Positions 52,590 through 62,300 of a stretch of 64,000 nucleotides of DNA are shown here, piece after piece. Every line of letters begins with the position of its first letter. The stretch's first letter is position 1. The stretch covers positions 1,116,001 through 1,180,000 of the forward strand of contig CATKHW010000558.1 in assembly GCA_949752795.1 (NCBI GenBank). Reading direction: 5' to 3'. A program made the translations under genes and the position numbers. The notes beneath the pieces are model-generated. The model worked only from the letters and a program-made list of their open reading frames with translations, was not told the origin of the DNA and did not search any database. The stretch comes from Hyperoodon ampullatus. Its lineage: Eukaryota > Chordata > Mammalia > Artiodactyla > Ziphiidae.

Positions 52590-54840
52590 CCAGGGCATGG
52601 AGCATTGTGGTGACAAAGGTCAGAGAGCCTTGTGTGACGAGGGCATGGACCACTGTGAGAACAAAGGTCATGAATCACTGTGATGACTGGAGTCACGGAG
52701 CATTGTTATGACAGGGGTCATGGAGCATTGTGATGACAAGGGCATTGTGCATTGTGATGACAGGGGCATGGGACATTGGTCGGACATGTTTCATGGATTA
52801 TTGTGATGACAGTGGGCATGGCACATTGTGATGACAAGGGCATGGAACATTGTGATGACAAGGTCATGGAATATTGGGAAGACAGGTGTCAGGGAGCATT
52901 GTGATGACATATGTCATTGTCCATTGTGATGACAATGGCATGGAGCATTGTGATACCAAGTGTCATGGAGGATTGTGATGACAAAGGTAATGGAGCATTT
53001 TGAAGACAAGGGCTTGGAACATTGCGATGACAAGGGTCATGGAGCTTTGTGATGACAAGGTGCATGGAGCATTGAGATTACAGGGGTTTGGAAGCAATGC
53101 GATTACAAGGGCATGGAGCATTTTGATGAAAAGGCAATGGAACATTCTGATGACATGCGTCATGGAGCTTTGTGATGACAAGGACATGGAGCATTGTTAT
53201 TACAGGGGTCTTGGAGCATTGTGATGAAAAGGGAATAGATCATTGTGATGAAAAATGCATGAAGCCTTGTCATGACAGGGTTCAAGGAGGAAACTGATGA
53301 CAACTGTCAGGGAGCATTGTGAGGATAAGTGTATTGAGCATTGTGATGACAAAGGTCATGGAGCATTGTGATGAGAAGACCATGGATAATTGTGATGACC
53401 AGCGTCATGGGGCATTGTGATGAAAAGTGTTATGGAACATTGTGAACAGAAAGGTTTGGTGCATTGTGATGACAGAGGTCATTGAGCATTTTGATTTCAT
53501 TGTGATGACAATAGCATGAAATATTATGGTTTTGGGCACGGTGCATTGTGGGGACAGGGTTCATGGAGCATTGAGATGAAAAGGGGCATGGAGCATTGTG
53601 ATTACAGGGATTTTGGAGCATTGTGATGACAAGGGAATGGAGCATTGTGATGAAAAGGCCATGGAGCATTCTGATGACATGTGTCATGGAGCTTTGTATG
53701 ACAAGGGCATAAAGAATTGTGATTATAGGGGTCATGGAATATTGTGATGACAGGGGTGAGGGAGTATTGTGATGACTAATGAGGGAACATACTGATATCA
53801 GTGGTGAGAAGGCATTTTGAGGAGAAGTGCATGGATCATTGTGATGACAGTGTATATGGAGCATTTTGATGACAAGGATGTGAGCAATGTGATGACAAGT
53901 GCATGGTGAATTGTGATGACATGGGTTATGGAGCATTGTGCTGACACGCGCATCAGGCATTGTGATGACAAGGGTCATGGAGCTGTGTGCTGACAAAGGC
54001 ATGGAGCTTTGTGATGACAAGGGTCACAGAAATTGTGATAAAAAATTCATGGAGCATTGTGGTGACAAAGGTCAGAGAGCTTTGTGTGACCAGGTCATGT
54101 ACCATTGTGATGACAAATGTCATGAAGCATTGTGATGACTGGAGTAACGGAACATTGTGATAACAGGGGTCTTGGAGCATTGTGATGAAAAGGGAATGGA
54201 TCATTGTGTTGAAAAACGCATGGAGCCTTGTCATGACAGTGTTCAAGGAGAATACTGATGACAAGTGTCCGCGAGCATTGTGATGCCAAGTGTATTGAGC
54301 ATTGTGGTGACAAAGGTCATGGAGCATTGTGATGAGAAGACTTTGCATAATTGTGATGACGAGCGTCATGGGGCATGTGATGACAAGTGTTTTGGAATAT
54401 TGTGATCAGAAGGGTTTGGAGCGTTGTGATGACAGAGTACATGGAGCATTTTGATTTTATTGTGATGACAATAGCATGAAATATTATGGTGTTGGGCATG
54501 GTGCATTGTGATGACAGTGTTCATGGAGCATTGAGATGAAGAGTGGCATGGAGAATTGTGATTACAGAGGTCTTGGAGCATTGTGATAACAAGGGTCATG
54601 GAGCCTTGTGATGACAACCCGTGGAACATTGTGATGGCAGGGGTCATGGGGCATTGTTATGACAGGTGTAATGGAGCATTCTGATGACAAGGGCATGGAG
54701 CAATGTGATGAGGCATTTCATTGAACATTGTGATGACAATGTCATGGAGCACTGTGATGCCAAGGGTCATGGAGCTTTGTGATGACAAATGTCAAGGGGC
54801 ATTTTGATGACAAGGGCATGGTGCATTGTGATGAGAAGGG
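52590..54840 (+). repeat. 2-kb block, copy 2 of 3
   Basis: Partner of 48,380-50,640 and, from about 53,100, of 57,600-59,345 at an offset of 4,507-4,510 bp. The longest stop-free minus-strand stretch in the window (196 codons, 53430-54020) lies here. It is a repeat artefact, not a gene. Confidence 0.86.
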
Positions 54841-57710
54841 CAGGGAGCATTGTGATGAGAGGGTCATGGAGCAATTTGAATAAAAGTGTCATGGATTATT
54901 TTGAAGAGAGGGGTTATGGAAAATTGTGATGTCAGTGGTGATGAAGCATTGTGATGAAATGGGTCATGGAGCATTGTGTGACAGGGTTTATGGAACATTG
55001 TGATGTCAGGGGTCATGGAGCATTGTGATGATAAGGGCATGTAGCACTGTGATGACAGTGGTCATGGAACATTGTGATGACAGGAGTGAGTGAGTATTGT
55101 GATGACTAGTGATGGATCATTGTGATATATGTGGTGAGAGAGCATTTTGATGAGAAGTGGATGGAGCATTGTGATGACAAGTGTTATGGAGCACAGCGAT
55201 GAAAAGGATGTGGAGCACTGTGATGAAAAGAGCATGGCATATTGTGATGACATGTGTCATGGAGCATTGTGCTGACAAGCGCATGGAGCATTTTGATGAC
55301 AAGTGTCATGGAGCATTGTGCTGACAAAGGCATGGAGCATTGGGATGACAAGGGACACAGAGCCTTGTGATGAAAATTTCATGGAGCATTGTGGTGACAA
55401 AGATCACAGAGCCTTGTGTGACGAGGGCATGGACCATTGTGAGGACACAGGTGTTGAATCATTGTGATGACGGGAGTCACGGAGCATTGTGATGACAGGG
55501 GTCATGGAGCATTGTGATGACAAGGACATGGAGCAATGTGATGACAGGGGCATGGAACATTGGTCTGACAAGTTTCAGGGATTATTGTGATGACAGTGGG
55601 CATGGAGCATTGAGATGACAAGGTAATGGAGCAATGTGGTGACAAAGGTCACAGAGCCTTGTGTGACGAGGCCATGGACCATTGTGAGGGCAAAGGTCAT
55701 GAAGCATTGTGATGACTGGAGTCACGGAGCATTGTGATGACAGGGGACATGGAGCATTGTGATGACAAGGGCATGTAGCATTCTGATGAAAAGTTGCATG
55801 GAGCATTGAGATTACAGGGGTTTTGAAGCAATGTGATTACAAGGGCATGGAGCATTGTGATGAGAAGGCAATGGAGCATTCAGATGACATGTGTCATGGA
55901 GCTTTGTGATGACAGGGACATGGAGCATTGTGATTATAGGGGTCTTGGAGCATTGTGATGAAAAGGGAATGGGTCATTGTGATGAAAAATGCATGGATCC
56001 TTGTCATGACAGGGTTCAAGGAGCATACTGATGACAAGTGTCAGCGAGCATTGTGATGCCAAGTGTATTGAGCATTGTGGTGACAAAGGTCATGGAGCAT
56101 TGTGATGAGAAGACCTTGCATAATTTTGATGACGAGCGTCATGGGGCATGTGATGACAAGTGTTATGGAACATTGTGATCAGAAGCGTTTGGAGCGTTGT
56201 GATGACAGAGGACATGGAGCATTTTGATTTCATTTTGATGACAATAGCATGAAATATTAAGGTGTTGAGCATGGTGCATTGTGATGACAGTGTTCATGGA
56301 GCATTGAGATGAAGAGTGGCATGGAGAATTGTGATTACAGAGGTCTTGGAGCATTGTGATAACAAGGGTCATGGAGCCTTGTGATGACAAGGCCGTGGAA
56401 CATTGTGATGGCAGGGGTCATAGAGCATTGTTATGACAGGTGTAATGGAGCATTTTGATGACAAGGTCATGGAGCAATGTGATGAGAGATTTCATTATCA
56501 TTGTGATGACAATGGCATGGAGCACTGTGATGCCAAGGGTCATGGAGCTTTGTGATGACAAATGTCAAGGGGCATTTTGATGACAAGGGCGTGGTGCATT
56601 GTGATGAGAAGGGCAGGGAGCATTGTGATGAGAGGGTCATGGAGCAATTTGAATAAAAGTGTCATGGAATATTTTGAAGACAGGGGTTATGGAAAATTGT
56701 GATGTCAGTGGTGATGAAGCATTGTGATGAAATGGGTCATGGAGCATTGTGTGACAGGGGTTATGGAACATTGTGATGTCAGGGGTCATGGAGCATTGTG
56801 ATGATAAGGGCATGTAGCACTGTGATGACAGTGGTCATGGAACATTGTGATGACAGGAGTGAGTGAGTATTGTGATGACTAGTGATGGAACATTGTGATA
56901 TATATGGTGAGAGAGCATTTTGATGAGAAGTGGATGGAGCATTGTGATGACAAGTGTTATGGAGCACAGCGATGAAAAGGATGTGGAGCACTGGGATGAA
57001 AAGAGCATTTCATATTGTGATGACATGTGTCATGGAGCATTGTGCTGACAAACGCATGGAGCATTTTGATGACAAGTGTCATGGAGCATTGTGCTGACAA
57101 AGGCATGGAGCATTGGGATGACAAGGTACACAGAGCCTTTTGATGAAAATTTCATGGAGCATAGTGGTGACAAAGATCACAGAGCCTTGTGTGACGAGGG
57201 CATGGACCATTGTGAGGACACAGGTCTTGAATCATTGTGATGACGGGAGTCACGGAGCATTGTGATGACAGGGGTAATGGAGCATTGTGATGACAAGGAC
57301 ATGGAGCAATGTGATGAGAGGTGCATGGAACATTGGTCTGACAAGTTTCATGGATTATTGTGATGACAGTGGGAATGGAGCATTGAGATGACAAGGGCAT
57401 GGAGCAATGTGGTGACAAAGGTCACAGAGCCTTGTGTGACGAGGGCATGGACCATTGTGAGGGCAAAGGTCATGAAGCATTGTGATGACTGGAGTCACGG
57501 AGCATTGTGATGACAGGGTTCATGGAGCATTGTGATGACAAGGGCATGGAGCATTCTGATGAAAAGTTGCATGGAGCATTGAGATTACAGGGGTTTTGAA
57601 GCAATGTGATTACAAGGGCATGGAGCATTGTGATGAGAAGGCAATGGAGCATTCAGATAACATGCGTCATGGAGCTTTGTGATGAAAAGTACATGGAGTA
57701 TTGTGATTAC
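54165..57710 (+). repeat. 1773-bp tandem duplication
   Basis: Copy A at about 54,165-55,937 and copy B at about 55,938-57,710 abut. Several landmarks give a constant offset of exactly 1,773 bp, among them the AGGGGTCTTGG monomers ending near 54,170 and 55,943, the half-monomers near 54,453 and 56,226, and the cassettes near 55,106 and 56,879. No net monomer gain or loss has occurred between the copies at these points, and divergence is low, so this is one of the younger large events. Copy A overlaps the end of the 2-kb block. Confidence 0.9.
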
Positions 57711-59345
57711 AGGGGTTTTGGAGCATTGTGATGAAAAGCGAATGGGTCACTGTGATGAAAAATGCATGGAGCCTTGTCATGACAGGCTCCAAGGATCATC
57801 CTGATGACAACTGTCAGGGAGCATTTTGATGATAAGTTTATTGAGCATTGTGATGACAAAGAACATGGAGCATTGTGATGATTAGACCATGGATAATTGT
57901 GATGACCAGCGTCATGGGGCATTGTGATGACAAGTGTTATGGAACATTGTGATCAGAAGGGTTTGGTGCATTGTGATGATAGAGGTCATTGAGAATTTTG
58001 ATTTCATTGTGATGACAATAGCATGAAATATTCTGGTGATGGGCACGGTGCATTGTGATGACAGGGTTCATGGAGCATTGAGATGAAAAGGGGCATGGAG
58101 CATTGTGATTACAGGGGTTTTGGAGCATTGTGATGACAAGGGCATGGAGTATTGTGATGAGAAGGCCATGGAGCATTCTGATGACATGCGTCATGGAGCT
58201 TTGTGATGACAAGGGCATGGAGAATTGTGATTACAGGGTTCATGGAATATTGTGATGACAGGGGTGAGGGAGTATTGTGATGACTAGTGATGGAACATTG
58301 TGATATCAGTGGTGAGAAGGCATTTTGAGGAGAAGTGCATGGAGCATTGTGATGACAAGGTTTATGGAGAATTTTGATGACAAGGATGTGGAACATTGTG
58401 ATGACATGTGAATGGTGCATTGTGATGACATGGGTTATGGAGCATTGTGCTGACACGCGCATTGAGTATTGTGATGAAAATGATCATGGAGCATTGTGCT
58501 GACAAAGGCATGGATCTTTGTGATGACAAGGGTCACAGAGCATTGTGATAAAAATTTCATGGAGCATTGTGGTGACAAAGGTCACAGAACTTTGTGTGAC
58601 GAGGTCATGGACCATTGTGATGACAAATGTCATGAAGCATTGTGATGACTGGAGTCACAGAGCATTGTGATAACAGGGGTCTTGGAGCATTGTCATGAAA
58701 AGGGAATGGATCATTGTGATGAAAAAGGAATGAAGCCTTGTCACGACCGTGTTCAAGGAGCATACTGATGACAAGTGTCAGCGAGCATTGTGATGCCAAG
58801 TGTATTGAGCATTGTGGTGACAAAGGTCATGGAGCATTGTGATGAGAAGACCTTGCATAATTGTGATGACGAGCGTCATGGGGCATGTGATGACAAGTGT
58901 TATGGAACATTGTGATCAGAAGGGTTTGGAGCATTGTGATGACAGAGGACATGGAGCATTTTGATTTCATTGTGATGACAATAGCATGAAATATTATGGT
59001 GTTGGGCATGGTGCATTGTGATGACAGTGTTCATGGAGCATTGAGATGAAAAGTGGCATGGAGAATAGTGATTACAGAGGTCTTGGAGCATTGTGATGAC
59101 AAGGGTCATGGAGCCTTGTGATGACAAGGCCGTGGAACATTGTGATGGCAGGGGTCATGGAGCATTGTTATGACAGGTGTAATGGAGCATTGTGATGACA
59201 AGTGCATGGAGCAATGTGATGAGAGATTTCATTGAGCATTGTGATGACAATGGCATGGAACACTGTGATGCCAAGGGTTATGGAGCTTTGTGATGACAAA
59301 TGTCATGGGGCATTTTGATGACAAGGGCGTGGTGCATTGTGATGA
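57400..59345 (+). repeat. 2-kb block, copy 3 of 3
   Basis: Matches 53,100-54,840 at 4,507-4,510 bp, and 48,838-50,640. Compared with copies 1 and 2, it lacks the GACATATGTCATTGTCC stretch at its left. It keeps the TAAAAATTTCATGGAGCATT site (near 58,550) that corresponds to the SINE target, without a SINE. Its left end overlaps copy B of the 1773-bp duplication. Confidence 0.85.
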
Positions 59346-62300
59346 GAAGGGCAGGGAGCATTGTGATGAGAGGGTCATGGAGCAATTTGAATAAAAGCGT
59401 CATGGAATATTTTGATGACAGTGGTTATGGAACAGTGTGATGTCAGGGGTCATGAAGCATTGTGATGAAATGGGTCATGGAGCATTTTGTGACGGGGTTA
59501 TGGTACATTGTGATGTCAGGGGACATGGAGCATTGTGATGATAAGGGCATGTAGCACTGTGATGACAGTGATCATGGAACATTGTGATGACAGGCGTGAG
59601 CGAGTATTGTGATGACTAGTGATGGAACATTGTGATATATGTGGTGAGAGAACATTTTGATGAGAAGTTCATGGAGCATTATGATGAACATTTTTATGGA
59701 GCACAGCGATGAAAAGGATGTGGAGCATTGTGATGAAAAGAGCATGGCACATTGTGATGACATGTGTCATTGAGCATTGTGCTGACAAGCGCATGGAGCA
59801 CTGGGATGACAAGGTCATGGAGTATTGTGTAGACAGGTGTCAGGGAGCATTGTAACGACATATGTCATGGTCCATTTTGATGACAATGGCATGGAGCATT
59901 GTGATGCCATGTGTCATGGAGGATTGTGATGACAAGAGCATGTAACATGGTGATGAGAAGTGTCATGGAGCATTGTGATGACAAGGGACAGGGAGCATTG
60001 TGATGTCCAGGGCATGGAGCATTGTTAATGCAAGACCGTGGGGCATTGTGATCGCAAGACCATGGAGCATTTTGTTGACGAGTGTCATCGAGCACTGTAG
60101 TGACACGGGGCATGGGGAATTGTGATGATAGGTGTCATGGATCATTGTGATGACAAGGGTCATGGAGCATTCTGATGACATGCTTGTGGTGTATTGTGAT
60201 GACAATGGCATGGAGCATTGTGATGAAAAAGGCATGGAGCATTGTGATGAAAAAGACATGGAAACTTTTCATGACAGGGATCAAGGAGCATTCTGACATC
60301 AAGAGTCTGGGAGCATTGTGATGACAAGTGTATTGAGCACTGTGATAACCATGGTCATCGAGCATTGTGATGACAGGCATCATGGAGGATTGTGATGAGA
60401 AGGCCATGGAGCATTCTGATGACATGCGTCTTGGAGCTTTGTGATGACAAGGGCATGCAACATTGTGATTTCAGGGGTCTTGGAGCATGGTGATGAAAAG
60501 GGCATGGATCATTGTGACGGAAAATGCATGGAGACTTGTCATGACACGGTTCAAGGAGCATAGTGACGACAAGTGTCAGGGAGCATTGTGATGACAAAGG
60601 TCATGGAGCATCATGATAAGAAAACCATGGATAATTGTGATGACGAGTGTCATGGGGCGTTGTGATGACAAGTGTTATGGAACATTGTGATCACAAGGGT
60701 TTGGAGCATTGTGATGACAGGGTTCATGGAGCATTGAGATGAAAAGGGGCAGGGAGCATTGTGATTAAAGTGGTCTAGAAGCATTGTGATGACAAGGGCA
60801 TGCACCATTGTGATGAGAATGCAATGGAGCATTCTGATGACATGCGTCATGCAGCTTTGTGATGACAAGGGCATATAGCATTGTGATGACAGTGGCATGG
60901 AACATTGGACTGACAAGTTTGATGGATTATTGTGATGACAGTGGGCATGGCACATTGTGATGACAAGGGCATGGAGCATTGTGATGACAAGGTCATGGAA
61001 TACTCTGAAGATAGGTGACAGGGAGCATTGTGATGACATATGTCATGGTCCATTGAGATGACAATGGCATGGAGCATTGTGATGCCAAGTGTAATGGAGG
61101 ATTGTGATGACAAAGGTAATGGAGCATTGTGATGACAACGGCTTGGAGCACTGTGATAACAAGGGTCATGGAACATTGTGATGACAAGGGCATGGAGCAT
61201 TGTGATGACAACGGACATTGAGAATATTTATGACAAGGTTTTGAAGCATTTTGATGACAAAGGCATGGAGCTTGCTATGACAGGGGTCATGGGGCATTGT
61301 GAAGACAAGTTCATGGAGAATTGTGATGAGAAGAGCATGCAACATTGTGATGAGAAGTGTCATGGAGAATTGTGATGACAAGGACATGGAGAATTGTGAT
61401 GACAAGGTACATATAGCATTGTTATTACCAGGGAAGGGAACATTGTGATGGCAAGACCGTGGAGCACTGTGATGCGTAGACCATGAATAACGGTGATGAC
61501 GAGCATCATGGAGCACTGTAATGACAAGGGTCATGGATCATTCTGAAGACAGGTGTCATGGATCACTGTGTTGACAGGGGTCATGGAAAAATGTGATGAC
61601 AGGGGTCATGGAGCATTGTGATGACAAGGTTCATGGAGCATTCTGATGATAAGCTTGTGGAGTATTGTGATGACATTGGCATGGAGCATTGTGATGAAAA
61701 GGGCATGGATCATTGTGATGAAAAAGCATGGGGCCTTGTCATGACAAGTTTCAAGGAGCATACTGATGATAAGTGTCAGGGAGCATTGTGATGACAAGTG
61801 TATTGAGCATTGTGATGACAAAGGTCATGGAGCATTGTGATGAGAAGACCATGGATAATTGTTATGACGGGAGTCATGGGGCGTTGTTATGACAAGTTTT
61901 ATGAACATTGTGATCACAACGGTTTGGAGCATTGTGATGACAGAGGTCATGGAGCATTTTGATTTCATTGTGATGACAATAGCATGAAGCAGTATGATGA
62001 TGGGCATGGTGCATTGTGATGACAGGGTTCACGGAGCATTGAGAAGAAAAGGGGCATGGAGCATTGTGATTACAGGTGTCTTGGAGCATTGTGATGACAA
62101 GTGCATGGAGCATTGTGATGGGAAAGCCATGGAGCATTCTGATGACATGCGTCATGGAGCTTTCTGATGACAAGGGCATGGAGCATTGTGATGACAAGGG
62201 CCATTGAGAATTTAGATGACAAGGGCTTGGAGCATTGTGATGACAATGGTCATGGAGCATTGAAATGACAAGAGCATGGAGCATTGTGATGACAAGTGTC

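Noticed and set aside
53430..54020. Long minus-strand open frame (196 codons); similar ones of 194-195 codons at 63350-63934 and 26716-27303, and 186 codons at 36151-36711
   Set aside because: They are made entirely of the satellite monomer translated in three rotating frames. The repeat simply lacks stops on that strand. There is no domain, no splice or promoter context, and the frames change wherever a 25-bp monomer occurs.
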